A stretch of 56,423 bases of DNA from Candidatus Kapaibacterium sp. (GTDB taxonomy: Bacteria; Bacteroidota; Ignavibacteria; Kapaibacteriales; Kapaibacteriaceae): assembly GCA_018882895.1 (NCBI GenBank), contig VERF01000010.1, positions 1-56,423 of the forward strand, in the 5' to 3' direction. This document shows, piece after piece, positions 1 to 8,690 of the stretch. The stretch's first letter is position 1, and the number at the start of each line of letters is the position of its first letter. A program made the position numbers and the translations under genes. The notes under the pieces were generated by a model that ran no database searches, was not told the DNA's origin, and worked only from the letters and a program-made list of their open reading frames with translations.

Positions 1-1155
1 GCCTACAACACGGCGTTGCACTTCACCTCCAATGGAGGTCAGACATGGCAGCAGCAAACCGGTATCAATGGGTTTATTATGGGGATTGAGGTGGACCCTG
101 TCACTCCGAGCAAGTACTATGTGGCAATCGGAGGTTTCTCGCAAGGTCAGAAGGTTATGATGGTGAGCAATGGTGTTGTATCTAATATCACCGGCACCGG
201 GCTTCCCAATGTTCCGTGCAACAGCTTGGTATATCAGCGAGGAACTCCGAATCGACTATTCGCCGGAACTGATATTGGAGTCTTTTTCATGGATGAGGGA
301 ACCGGGTTCTGGCAGTCATATGGTTCGGGTCTGCCTCCGGTGATCGTAACGGGTTTGCGACTTATCCCGTCGTCGAGTCTGCTACGAATATCAACCTATG
401 GTCGTGGTATATGGGAGATCGATGTCACGCAGTGTGCTGCAGCGACACCGACGATTACTGCAGCAACGCCGACCACTATCTGTGCTGGCGATTCGGTGGT
501 GCTAGAGGCAGCAACCGGATATTCATCATATAGGTGGTCGAATGGAGACACAACACGTAGGGTTGTTCTGAACAATGCCTCGCAAAGTGGAGCATACTTG
601 GTGGGAGTAGAGGATTCGAAGGGATGCCGCGCTACCTCAACGTCTATCAACGTTGTCATCAATAGGTTGCCATCAAAGCCCCTTGTCACGAAGATCGCGC
701 GCGATACGCTGCGCTCGTCAGCTTTTGGCGGAGTGACCAAATATCAATGGTTCAGGGATGGTGTTGAGATCTCCGGAGCGACCTCTCGGAACCTGCCAGT
801 CACGCAGAGCGGGTCGTACCTTGTTAAAGTGTTTGATGCAACATGCTCGAACACATCGGATGAGTTCGCATACACGTATGAACCGGCCGTGAGTGTCATC
901 GATGACAACGGCAGTGGCTGGCAGATCGCTGTCACGCCGAACCCGGTTGACGAGTCATTTGTGATCTCGCTACCTGGTACTTCAATGGCAACGCTGGTCG
1001 TCATGGACATCACCGGCAGGACGGTGTTTGAGACAACCTCGCAGTCTATGTCTACGTCGATGAGGGTCAATGCAGGCACTTGGACGCCAGGAATGTACCT
1101 TGCTCAGATCCGCGCCGGAAGCGGCGTGTGGACCGTGAGTTTTGTGAAGAACTGA
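1..1155 (+). CDS. T9SS-secreted BNR/Ig-like repeat protein, 3' part
   Basis: The reading frame is open from base 1, so the 5' end lies outside the window. The visible 384 residues start with a sialidase/sortilin-type BNR repeat (SNGGQTW) and further beta-propeller-like sequence. Two Ig/PKD-like modules follow (roughly residues 145-220 and 225-300), each with a paired cysteine and a YRWS or YQWF core. The last ~80 residues form a type A T9SS C-terminal sorting domain: VTPNPVDESF, then VMDITGRTVF, then PGMYLAQI and a basic end. In known T9SS bacteria this domain directs export across the outer membrane and is cut off or attached to A-LPS. I infer a large surface or secreted protein. The ligand or substrate is unknown. 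It is followed convergently by the acyltransferase gene. Confidence 0.85.
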   Translation, partial: AYNTALHFTSNGGQTWQQQTGINGFIMGIEVDPVTPSKYYVAIGGFSQGQKVMMVSNGVVSNITGTGLPNVPCNSLVYQRGTPNRLFAGTDIGVFFMDEGTGFWQSYGSGLPPVIVTGLRLIPSSSLLRISTYGRGIWEIDVTQCAAATPTITAATPTTICAGDSVVLEAATGYSSYRWSNGDTTRRVVLNNASQSGAYLVGVEDSKGCRATSTSINVVINRLPSKPLVTKIARDTLRSSAFGGVTKYQWFRDGVEISGATSRNLPVTQSGSYLVKVFDATCSNTSDEFAYTYEPAVSVIDDNGSGWQIAVTPNPVDESFVISLPGTSMATLVVMDITGRTVFETTSQSMSTSMRVNAGTWTPGMYLAQIRAGSGVWTVSFVKN

Positions 1156-1178
1156 CGGTTCTCGGCAGGTCGCCCGGT

Positions 1179-1928
1179 TCAGGGACGTCTACCCAGGAGT
1201 GCATCGAAGCGCTTTTCCATTGACAGAGGCCCCCTTACAAAGGTCTCATAATTTTGGTGTCTCTCGCTCATTGCGTCGGCCCTGAGTACATCTCGGACCG
1301 AGGTCAATGCCTCGGAACAAATCGCTTGAACGTGGCGAATCGGTGTGGAAGGTTCTATGACAAGGGGCTTGTCAAAGCGCACCCAGCACGCTGGCAGCTG
1401 TTCTCGGAGCATCTCGTAGCGCATTGCTACCGGAAGAATACGGCAAGGGCCGACCAGATGTGTCAGTATGCCTACGCCAGGTTCGCAATCGATTCGATCG
1501 ACATCTTGGTGGATTAGCTCTCCCTGTGGATACATCCACAGGATTCGGTTCGTGCCTCGAATGCGGCCTGCCGCGTATCGCAGAGACTTCATGGCACTCT
1601 TGGCATCCTCCCGGATGACGCTGAAGATGCCGAGGTGTGAAAAGAATCGATAGCGAGAAAGCTGGCGATACTCCATCATGCCATCCATGTCGAGACTGTG
1701 TCGGGAGAAGGCGATCGTGATTGCCGCAGCTGCATCCCACCAGGATCCGTGAGTGGAAACGATGATGGTCGGAATTCCGTCAACAGCGGCCTTGACCGAC
1801 TCCAGGTGCTCTTCGCCGGCGATGTAGCCTCGAGAAAAGTGACGTCGCAGGGTGAAGTTGAAGTAGCGACCCCAGAAGAATCGATCGAGGGCGCGCGGCT
1901 GTGCTTCGATGAACGGTTTGTCAGTCAT
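1179..1928 (-). CDS. PlsC-like lysophospholipid acyltransferase
   Basis: This 249-aa protein has the HX4D acyltransferase motif (HGSWWD, about residue 60), which is the catalytic His/Asp pair of the LPLAT/PlsC superfamily. A YPQGE block near residue 134 matches motif III, which binds the acyl-acceptor phosphate. The family moves acyl chains from acyl-CoA or acyl-ACP onto a lysophospholipid or similar acceptor at the inner membrane. The sequence does not show which acceptor is used. No clear transmembrane helix is visible, so it is probably a peripheral membrane protein. The gene stands alone: it converges with the T9SS gene and diverges from mnmA across only 36 bp. Ornithine-lipid or other glycerolipid acyltransferases are alternatives. 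Confidence 0.8.
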   Translation of the reverse strand: MTDKPFIEAQPRALDRFFWGRYFNFTLRRHFSRGYIAGEEHLESVKAAVDGIPTIIVSTHGSWWDAAAAITIAFSRHSLDMDGMMEYRQLSRYRFFSHLGIFSVIREDAKSAMKSLRYAAGRIRGTNRILWMYPQGELIHQDVDRIDCEPGVGILTHLVGPCRILPVAMRYEMLREQLPACWVRFDKPLVIEPSTPIRHVQAICSEALTSVRDVLRADAMSERHQNYETFVRGPLSMEKRFDALLGRRP

Positions 1929-1964
1929 GGTAAGTTTGCATCTCCAGTCAGAAAGCTACCACCA

Positions 1965-3077
1965 GTGGAACGGAATTCAAATCGTGTTATCGTCGGCATG
2001 TCCGGCGGAGTCGACTCCAGCGTTGCTGCCGGACTGCTCGTAGAGCAGGGTTTTGACGTGGTCGGCATCACCATCAAGACCTACAAGTATGAGGACGTCG
2101 GTGGCAATGTCGGAAATGATTCAACGTGCTGCTCGCTCGACGGCATCAACGATGCACGGCGTGTAGCTTTGGGTCTGGGCATTCCACATTACACCGTTGA
2201 CTTTACCGAGACGTTCAAAGATCAGGTCATCAACTACTTTGTTCAGGACTACCTCGAGGGTAACACACCGAATCCATGCGTTAAGTGTAACCGCCAGATC
2301 AAATGGGCCGAGATGCTTCGGAAGGCCGACTCGCTCGGTGCCGAATTCATCTCCACGGGTCACTATGCCAGTATAATGCACGACGAGACGAGCGGCCGCC
2401 GCTGGATACGCCGCAGTCTCGATCCTCAGAAGGATCAATCGTACATGCTCTGGAGTGTCCGACAAGAGCACCTGGCCCGTACCATCTTTCCGCTCTCAGG
2501 ATTTACCAAGCCACAATCGCGCGCCGAGAAGGAGCGCCTTGGGCTTGATCTGGCACCGAAACCGGAGTCGTACGAGATATGTTTCATTGCCGACAACGAC
2601 TACAGGCGGTTTCTGCGTGATGCCGTTAGCGACATCGACCAGAGGATCGGCACCGGGGACATCGTGCTCGACGGCCGTGTGATCGGTACGCATGAGGGTT
2701 ATCCGTTCTACACCGTTGGTCAGCGAAAGGGGCTGGGCATAGCCCACTCCGAGCCGCTGTATGTTTTGAACGTCCTTCCCGACACTAACACGGTCGTGGT
2801 TGGAACCGAGGAAAAGCTCGAGGCCACAACACTCACGGCACATAGCGTCAATCTGCAGAAGTACTCCGATCTGAATGATGAGCGGCGATTTCTCGTAAAG
2901 GTGCGCTACAAGGATGCCGGTGCCATGGCCACGTGCCGTACCGACGCGGCGGGGCGTCTGCACGTAACATTCGACGAGCCCCGACGTGCCATTGCACCTG
3001 GCCAGTCGGTAGTGATGTACGAGGGTGACGATGTAGTCGGTGGTGGGATCATTCAGCGTCCATCGGACGAGGTCTGA
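1965..3077 (+). CDS. mnmA: tRNA-specific 2-thiouridylase MnmA
   Basis: MnmA adds sulfur at C2 of wobble uridine 34 in tRNA-Lys, tRNA-Glu and tRNA-Gln, using ATP and a sulfur relay. The PP-loop SGGVDSS is at residues 13-19. The two catalytic cysteines are visible in NPCVKCN (about residue 107) and EICFIAD (about 205). The C-terminal beta-barrel ends with APGQSVVMYE and GGGII. I place the start at GTG 1965, which gives 370 aa, the usual family length. An ATG at 1998 would begin inside the PP-loop, and the open frame further upstream only overlaps the divergent acyltransferase. It is followed 3 bp later by tgt, another wobble-position modification enzyme, so the two are probably cotranscribed. 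Confidence 0.95.
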   Translation: MERNSNRVIVGMSGGVDSSVAAGLLVEQGFDVVGITIKTYKYEDVGGNVGNDSTCCSLDGINDARRVALGLGIPHYTVDFTETFKDQVINYFVQDYLEGNTPNPCVKCNRQIKWAEMLRKADSLGAEFISTGHYASIMHDETSGRRWIRRSLDPQKDQSYMLWSVRQEHLARTIFPLSGFTKPQSRAEKERLGLDLAPKPESYEICFIADNDYRRFLRDAVSDIDQRIGTGDIVLDGRVIGTHEGYPFYTVGQRKGLGIAHSEPLYVLNVLPDTNTVVVGTEEKLEATTLTAHSVNLQKYSDLNDERRFLVKVRYKDAGAMATCRTDAAGRLHVTFDEPRRAIAPGQSVVMYEGDDVVGGGIIQRPSDEV

Positions 3078-3080
3078 GCA

Positions 3081-4235
3081 GTGTTACCGCAATCTCCGGC
3101 CGACAACCCGTTTCGACTTCTGTCCTCGTGTCCCGACACCAATGCTCGGGTGGGTGAACTGCACACCGATCACGGCATCGTACCGACGCCGATCTTTATG
3201 CCTGTCGGAACGCAGGGTGCTCTCAAGGCCATGGCCCATCGTTCGCTTCTCGAACTGGATGTTCCGATCATCCTGGCCAACACATACCACCTATACCTGA
3301 GGCCCGGAGTTGACACGCTTTCTGCAATGGGCGGACTTCACAGATTCAGCACATGGGATCGTCCGATCCTTACCGACAGCGGCGGATTTCAGGTATTCTC
3401 GTTGCGTGAACTCCGAACAATGAGTCGAGAGGGCGTTGTGTTCCGTTCGCACCTCGACGGATCGAAACATCTGTTCACTCCGGAGAACGTCGTTGACACG
3501 CAACGTGCCATTGGGAGCGACATCTTCATGGTCCTGGACGAGTGTACTGCTTATCCGGCTGATCATGAACAGGCCCGCCGATCCATGGACCTGACCCTTC
3601 ACTGGGCCGAGAGGGGACGCGAACATCATCTCGGAAGCCCCTTTCGATACGGACATCGACAGTTTCAGTTCGGTATCGGCCAAGGTAGTGTCTATCCTGA
3701 CTTACGAAGAGTGTGCATGTCTCGGCTTGTTGACATTGGCTTCGATGGCTATGCGATCGGGGGATTGAGTGTCGGAGAGCCCGTTGAGAACATGTATGAG
3801 ATCGTGGCATGTTCCACCGAGGTCATACCCGTATCCTCGGCGCGCTATCTCATGGGCGTCGGCACACCTGAGAACATACTCCGATCGATCAGCATGGGTG
3901 TGGATATGTTCGACTGCGTCATGCCCACAAGGAACGCCAGGAACGGCACGATATACACGACCAAAGGTCGCGTAAATATCAAGAACGCGACATGGAAGCA
4001 ACGAGACGAGCCGATCGACGACGAGGTTGGCTCCCAAAGCAGTCGGAATTACTCCTTGGCGTATCTTCGCCATCTGTTCAATGCGGGTGAGATTCTCGGA
4101 CTTATGCTTGCAACGGAGCAGAACGTGGCCTTGTATCGCTGGCTTGTTCGCAGCGCACGCGAGAAAATCATCGAGGGCACGTTCCGTCAATGGGCGGCCG
4201 AGACCATTGAACGGCTGAATCAACCACGAGCTTGA
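3081..4235 (+). CDS. tgt: Queuine tRNA-ribosyltransferase (TGT), zinc site missing
   Basis: TGT exchanges guanine-34 for preQ1 in GUN-anticodon tRNAs during queuosine synthesis. The 384-aa protein keeps the catalytic parts: TDSGGFQVFSL (general acid/base Asp), the GIGQGS and GGLSVGE substrate-pocket motifs, and MFDCVMPTRNARNG with the nucleophilic Asp. The structural zinc site is different. Canonical bacterial enzymes have C-x-C-x2-C plus a downstream His. Here the aligned stretch reads EVGSQSSRNYS, with no cysteine, and the usual TIHNL reads TEQNV. All four ligands therefore appear replaced. Some Bacteroidetes enzymes, as I recall them, also lack the cysteines, so this may be a lineage trait and not a sign of inactivity. 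The start is GTG 3081, 3 bp after mnmA. Confidence 0.93.
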   Translation: MLPQSPADNPFRLLSSCPDTNARVGELHTDHGIVPTPIFMPVGTQGALKAMAHRSLLELDVPIILANTYHLYLRPGVDTLSAMGGLHRFSTWDRPILTDSGGFQVFSLRELRTMSREGVVFRSHLDGSKHLFTPENVVDTQRAIGSDIFMVLDECTAYPADHEQARRSMDLTLHWAERGREHHLGSPFRYGHRQFQFGIGQGSVYPDLRRVCMSRLVDIGFDGYAIGGLSVGEPVENMYEIVACSTEVIPVSSARYLMGVGTPENILRSISMGVDMFDCVMPTRNARNGTIYTTKGRVNIKNATWKQRDEPIDDEVGSQSSRNYSLAYLRHLFNAGEILGLMLATEQNVALYRWLVRSAREKIIEGTFRQWAAETIERLNQPRA

Positions 4236-4259
4236 CCATCATTCATTTAGGATCGAACT

Positions 4260-4574
4260 ATGTATTCAATGCTCCTCATGGCACCGCCCCCATCGGCCGG
4301 TGCCGACCCAACGGCTCAGCTCATGCAGACGCTATTCATGTTTGCAGCCGTGATCGGGATCTTCTACTTCATGATGATCCGTCCGCAGCAGAAGCGTGCA
4401 AAGGAGCATCAAAAGTTGCTATCTAGCGTCAAGAAGGGCGATGCGATCGTGACATCCTCGGGCATCCATGGTACAGTCCACGAGGTTGACGAGGCGACGA
4501 TCTCGGTGACCATTGCATCAGGATGCAATGTCAAGTTCGACAAGGCCTCAATCGCCACGGTCGTTCAGAAGTAA
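4260..4574 (+). CDS. yajC: Sec translocon accessory subunit YajC
   Basis: This 104-aa protein has one N-terminal transmembrane segment (about residues 24-40, [17 protein letters not shown]) followed by [10 protein letters not shown] and a cytosolic domain with [12 protein letters not shown]. This is the standard YajC architecture. YajC binds SecDF and supports protein export, although it is dispensable in E. coli. The order tgt-yajC is common in bacteria, where secD and secF often follow. Here secDF is absent and ribBA follows 17 bp later. ATG 4260 gives the expected length. Confidence 0.93.
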   Translation: MYSMLLMAPPPSAGADPTAQLMQTLFMFAAVIGIFYFMMIRPQQKRAKEHQKLLSSVKKGDAIVTSSGIHGTVHEVDEATISVTIASGCNVKFDKASIATVVQK

Positions 4575-4591
4575 GCCGGCAAGCCCCCTTC

Positions 4592-5791
4592 ATGTTCAAT
4601 TCAATTGAGACTGCCCTTGATGCTCTCAAGGCGGGACGTTGCATCATTGTTGTTGATGACGAGGACCGCGAAAATGAGGGCGACCTGGTGTGTGCCGCCG
4701 AGCTTTGCTCGGAGGAGAACATCAATTTCATGGCCTCCCATGGCAAGGGGCTGATCTGCGTCAGTGTGACAGAGGATCGCGCCAAGCAGCTGGATCTGCC
4801 GCTCATGGTTCGCGATAACACCGCCTTGCACGGAACGCGGTTCACGGTCAGCGTCGACTACGTGCATGGTACGGCCAGCGGTATCTCGGTTAGCGACCGC
4901 ACGGCAACGGTCCTTGCAATGGCTGCAGAAGAGACGAAACCTGACGACCTTGCACGTCCCGGACACATCTTCCCTTTGATCGCCGTAAACGGGGGCGTTC
5001 TGCGCCGCGCCGGCCACACGGAAGCAGTTGTTGACCTCATGACGTTGGCCGGACTTAAGCCTGTTGGTGTGCTGTGTGAGATCCTCAAGGCGGACGGCTC
5101 AATGGCCCGAGTGCCAGATCTTCTTCAAATGGCCTCATCGCAGGATTTGCCGATCATCACCGTGCAGGAATTGATCGCCTATCGTCGCTCAAAGGAGATC
5201 CTGGTGAAGTTTGTGGCAGAGGCCAAACTTCCGAGTCAGTATGGTGACTTCGTCGTGAAGATCTTTGAGAACATCGTCGACGGCAAGGAGCATGTGGCGA
5301 TCGTCAAGGGCGACGTCTCGACCGAGCAGCCCGTGCTGGTGCGCGTCCACAGCGAGTGTCTTACGGGCGACATTTTCGGCTCACATCGATGTGATTGTGG
5401 ACCCCAGCTGCATGCCGCCCTCGATCTTATAGAGCACGAGGGACGGGGTGTGGTTCTTTACATGCGCCAGGAGGGAAGGGGCATCGGGCTTACCAACAAG
5501 ATCAAGGCATACGCTCTCCAAGAACAGGGACTTGATACTGTGGAGGCCAACGTCCACCTCGGATTTCCGGCTGACCCGAGAGACTATGGCATTGGTGCCC
5601 AGATTCTAAACGAGCTTGGGATACGGAAGATGCGACTTATGACCAATAACCCGAAAAAGAGGGTTGGACTGCAGTCGTATGGGCTGGAAGTCACCGAACT
5701 TGTAGCTCTCGAGTTACCGGCCACAGCAGAGAATCAGGCATATCTTGAGACGAAAAGAGATAAAATGGGACACATTCTACGGCATCTGTAG
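4592..5791 (+). CDS. ribBA: Bifunctional DHBP synthase / GTP cyclohydrolase II
   Basis: RibBA catalyses two entry steps of riboflavin synthesis. The N-terminal half (about 1-200) is 3,4-dihydroxy-2-butanone-4-phosphate synthase, with [21 protein letters not shown] and RPGHIFPL. The C-terminal half (about 205-399) is GTP cyclohydrolase II. It has the zinc ligands in SECLTGD and HRCDCGPQ, the RQEGRGIGL loop, and LMTNNPKK. Both halves look complete and active. The start is ATG 4592, which gives 399 aa, the normal length of a fused RibBA. An in-frame extension upstream would overlap yajC and adds nothing conserved. I see no FMN riboswitch in front of it. Transcription probably comes from the mnmA-tgt-yajC unit and ends at the hairpin at 5841-5871. 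Confidence 0.96.
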   Translation: MFNSIETALDALKAGRCIIVVDDEDRENEGDLVCAAELCSEENINFMASHGKGLICVSVTEDRAKQLDLPLMVRDNTALHGTRFTVSVDYVHGTASGISVSDRTATVLAMAAEETKPDDLARPGHIFPLIAVNGGVLRRAGHTEAVVDLMTLAGLKPVGVLCEILKADGSMARVPDLLQMASSQDLPIITVQELIAYRRSKEILVKFVAEAKLPSQYGDFVVKIFENIVDGKEHVAIVKGDVSTEQPVLVRVHSECLTGDIFGSHRCDCGPQLHAALDLIEHEGRGVVLYMRQEGRGIGLTNKIKAYALQEQGLDTVEANVHLGFPADPRDYGIGAQILNELGIRKMRLMTNNPKKRVGLQSYGLEVTELVALELPATAENQAYLETKRDKMGHILRHL

Positions 5792-5840
5792 AGTCGCGGT
5801 TGCAGCAACGCAGCGTCCTGCGTAGATTCGGACTTAGACA

Positions 5841-5871
5841 AACAAAGCCCACGCCGGCTTTGTTTTTTTTT
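5841..5871 (+). terminator. Rho-independent terminator after ribBA
   Basis: An 8-bp stem (ACAAAGCC pairing with GGCTTTGT) is followed directly by a run of nine T residues. It lies 50 bp after the ribBA stop and closes the mnmA-tgt-yajC-ribBA unit before greA. Confidence 0.9.
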
Positions 5872-5912
5872 CAACAGAACCTCAACGTTGAGATTACATT
5901 CGGAGACCTCCC

Positions 5913-6389
5913 ATGGCAGGGGATGCCGTTTACGTCACGAAAGAATATCTACATCAGATCCAGGCTGAAGTGCTGGAATTGACCACCAATGGTAGACGCG
6001 ACATCGCCCAGAAGATCGCGGAGGCTCGCTCGCACGGTGATCTTTCGGAGAACGCCGACTACGATGCGGCCAAGCATGCACAGGAACTCTTGGAGATCCG
6101 GATTTCACGACTTCAGACCATGCTCTCCAAGGCACAGGTGATCGATGCCAAGGATTTCCCTGACGATAAGGTGTACATCCTGTCTCGTGTTGAGCTGCTT
6201 AATAAGAAGACCAACAAGAAGATTCAGTACCTGCTTGTGTCCCCGGAAGAGGCAGACTTTGAGCAGAATAAGCTCTCAGTTACCAGTCCCCTTGGTAAGG
6301 CTCTCCTCGGCAGGGTCGTAGGTGATGTCATCGAGACCAAGGTGCCGGCTGGCGTGATTCAGTATGAAGTCTTGAGCATCGGCAAGTGA
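5913..6389 (+). CDS. greA: Transcription elongation factor GreA
   Basis: GreA enters the RNA polymerase secondary channel and stimulates cleavage of backtracked RNA. The 158-aa protein has the N-terminal coiled coil with ARSHGDLSENADYDAAK; the acidic DxxxE tip residues that hold the catalytic magnesium are present. The C-terminal FKBP-like domain contains VTSPLGKALLGR, the Gre family signature region. Length and motifs are typical. It lies between a terminator and a candidate promoter, so it is probably its own transcription unit. Confidence 0.96.
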   Translation: MAGDAVYVTKEYLHQIQAEVLELTTNGRRDIAQKIAEARSHGDLSENADYDAAKHAQELLEIRISRLQTMLSKAQVIDAKDFPDDKVYILSRVELLNKKTNKKIQYLLVSPEEADFEQNKLSVTSPLGKALLGRVVGDVIETKVPAGVIQYEVLSIGK

Positions 6390-6410
6390 TCTGAAGTATA
6401 CGCCCGCATT

Positions 6411-6418
6411 TATCTTTG
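6411..6418 (+). promoter_or_regulatory. Candidate TAnnTTTG -7 element
   Basis: TATCTTTG matches the Bacteroidetes -7 consensus exactly and ends 4 bp before ATG 6423. No TTG -33 element is seen 17-23 bp upstream, so support is partial. If used, the transcript would have almost no leader. Confidence 0.4.
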
Positions 6419-6422
6419 GCGT

Positions 6423-8642
6423 ATGGGACACCTATTGCGCCGAACACCACACCTGTGTTTTTTCTTCGCCTTTGGAATGGCGCTGGCGGCACAGACGATG
6501 CCGTCGGGCTTGCGTCTGTGGCTGCGTGCTGATACACTGACCACGATCTCCAATGGCTCTGTGTCGAAATGGGGTTCTCTTGTTGGCGGACATGTCGCTG
6601 AGGCGCAGCCGGGTGCGGGACTGACGATTGACACCATTGGAAGGCGCGCTGCGATTCAGTTCGTCAATTCGGCGTTCTACAAAGCCCCCTCCATATTTCC
6701 CGTACAACGGGACTACACGATGTACATCGTGTTCAAATGGAACGGAGTCCATGCAGCGAACAACATGGTATCAGGTGACAACCGGGCGTTCTTTACCAGT
6801 GCTCCGGGTGTACCGACTGTGTTGCATAGTGGTGATTTCGCTCGATTGGGCGTGAGTTCACAAGCGGTAAGCGGACCAACAGTCATCCGCCTCAAGCACC
6901 AGGATTCCAGCGGTAAGACATCAATCGCACTGAATAACGTTAAAACCTCCGATGACGTGCTTCCTCGGAACATTGACTCGGTGATCTACATCGGTGCGTA
7001 TCAAAAGGGCAATGGACTCAATGGTTCGATCGCCGAGGTCTTGATCTTCGAACGACAGCTGACGGCAAGTGAGCAGCTACGTGTTGAGACGTACCTGCAT
7101 GATCGTTATACGATCGCTCGGGCTGCGGATCCACCAAATCCGGCAATCGCGTTTCTTGAAGCGCCACGTTCATTGGAAGTTGTCGATCCGGAAAAGGGGC
7201 TCGCCATTCGAGGGGTTGTTATCTCGGATAGTTTGAACGACGTTGCGATAGACGTCTTGCGAAATGGCAAAGCTATCGGTTCGCGGACATTCCCTAATCC
7301 CAAGCGTGGTGACACCATTGCGCTTTTCGTGCCCGTACAACAGGAACTTGATGCTTACACGGTCAGTGTGACGTGCCGGAAAGTGGGCAAGGCGCAAACC
7401 GATACGATGCTGAAGTCCACCGATATCGCCGCCGGAACAGTCTTTACGGTCACGGGGCAATCCAATTCGATTTTTGGTGATGGTAGCCTGCCCATTTCAT
7501 CATGGGCCCGCACGTATGGTGGCAATTTCAGCCAGAGCTCTGGTGACACGAACTATTCCCGAAGCACGGCCACGGGCAACGGAGGAGGCAACAACGTCGG
7601 AGCCTGGGCACTTGGACTGCAAAATGCCATGGCCGATCAGATGCGGATGCCAAGTCTCTGTATCAGCGGCGGGGTAGGTGGAACTCGTATCGAGCAACAC
7701 CTGCCGGACGTGAACAACCGAATGAACCTGGCAACAATCTATGGCAGCTGGTTGTACCGCATTATCAAGAGTGGAAGTCGTGAGCGGATACGATGGTTGT
7801 TCTGGTATCAGGGCGAGTCGAACAATGCCAACGACGATTACCTCTCGTTGTTCGACAAACTGCGGTCTGCATGGAAGCTGGACCTGCCGAACCTGACCTA
7901 CATCGTCGTCGTGCAGATACGTCCAGGTTGTGCCGGTCCCGGTCATGCAAAATTGCGCGACGAGATGCGTCAACTTGAATCGATCTACCCCGACGTGATC
8001 GTCCATGCTGCCAGCGGTTTGCCGGGTCATGACGGGTGTCACTACAACGGACACGGATACGCCACCCTTGGTCGGCAGCTGTTCGACATCTTTCGTCGCA
8101 ACGAACTTGGCATGCAGCCCGGCGTTTACCGCGCCGCACCGACGCTGGAAAAGGTAACGTCAAAGGGTAGTGACATTGAGGTACATTTTCACCGCGGCGA
8201 GGATCTCATCATGACCAGCGACATTATGAGTGGCACCTCGCAGCGTCGAGTCTCTGATGCCTGGTTTGCCAATGACAAATCAACGTTGCATCCGACATCG
8301 GTCACGGTCGACGGAAATATCGTCAGACTAACATTTGCCGAACCGGTCACCTCCGTCAGCTACGTACCCGACTATGCCTACGATGACGGAACGACGATCT
8401 TTCAAGGACCTTGGCTGACGACCAAAGACGGGGTCGGAGCAATCACTTTTCATAAGGCTCCAGTGATACCGGTCAGCGTTCACGACGACATTGCGAAGGG
8501 GGCTGACGAGACGATGTCGGAGATCACTGATCTTACAGGCAGACGCGTTGGCTGGGGCAGGGAAGACCTCTACGCTCTTCCGACGGGTCCGTATATCGTC
8601 CGCTTTGCTTCATACTCGCGCTGCATCATGTTGGTGCGGTAA
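6423..8642 (+). CDS. Secreted SGNH/sialate O-acetylesterase-like protein with LamG-type domain
   Basis: The 739-aa protein begins with a short basic stretch and a hydrophobic segment consistent with a signal peptide (ending near ALAAQT). Residues about 25-230 resemble a concanavalin/LamG fold (GLRLWLRADTLT, then YIGAYQKGNGLNGSIAEVLIFERQL). A linker leads to an SGNH hydrolase domain at about 340-560. It has GQSN (catalytic Ser block), FWYQGESNN, and a C-terminal DGCHYNGHGYATLG block that supplies the Asp and His. This is the carbohydrate esterase/sialate O-acetylesterase-like family, so deacetylation of a glycan is likely but the substrate is unknown. The C-terminal ~40 residues (ITDLTGRRV, then LPTGPYIVRF) look like a shortened T9SS sorting domain. 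Confidence 0.8.
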   Translation: MGHLLRRTPHLCFFFAFGMALAAQTMPSGLRLWLRADTLTTISNGSVSKWGSLVGGHVAEAQPGAGLTIDTIGRRAAIQFVNSAFYKAPSIFPVQRDYTMYIVFKWNGVHAANNMVSGDNRAFFTSAPGVPTVLHSGDFARLGVSSQAVSGPTVIRLKHQDSSGKTSIALNNVKTSDDVLPRNIDSVIYIGAYQKGNGLNGSIAEVLIFERQLTASEQLRVETYLHDRYTIARAADPPNPAIAFLEAPRSLEVVDPEKGLAIRGVVISDSLNDVAIDVLRNGKAIGSRTFPNPKRGDTIALFVPVQQELDAYTVSVTCRKVGKAQTDTMLKSTDIAAGTVFTVTGQSNSIFGDGSLPISSWARTYGGNFSQSSGDTNYSRSTATGNGGGNNVGAWALGLQNAMADQMRMPSLCISGGVGGTRIEQHLPDVNNRMNLATIYGSWLYRIIKSGSRERIRWLFWYQGESNNANDDYLSLFDKLRSAWKLDLPNLTYIVVVQIRPGCAGPGHAKLRDEMRQLESIYPDVIVHAASGLPGHDGCHYNGHGYATLGRQLFDIFRRNELGMQPGVYRAAPTLEKVTSKGSDIEVHFHRGEDLIMTSDIMSGTSQRRVSDAWFANDKSTLHPTSVTVDGNIVRLTFAEPVTSVSYVPDYAYDDGTTIFQGPWLTTKDGVGAITFHKAPVIPVSVHDDIAKGADETMSEITDLTGRRVGWGREDLYALPTGPYIVRFASYSRCIMLVR

Positions 8643-8679
8643 GCCCCCTACCAAGGCCGACAAGGTTCGCGGTTTTCCG

Positions 8680-8687
8680 TACTTTTG
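8680..8687 (+). promoter_or_regulatory. Candidate TAnnTTTG -7 element before accD
   Basis: TACTTTTG fits the -7 consensus and ends 3 bp before ATG 8691. No clear -33 TTG is present. A start site a few bases downstream would give a leaderless or nearly leaderless accD message. Confidence 0.4.
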
Positions 8688-8690
8688 TCA

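Noticed and set aside
1698-1964. Upstream extension of mnmA
   Set aside because: It lies entirely opposite the acyltransferase gene and is not similar to any MnmA N-terminus.
4575-4591. Riboswitch before ribBA
   Set aside because: The gap is only 17 bp and has no room for an FMN aptamer.
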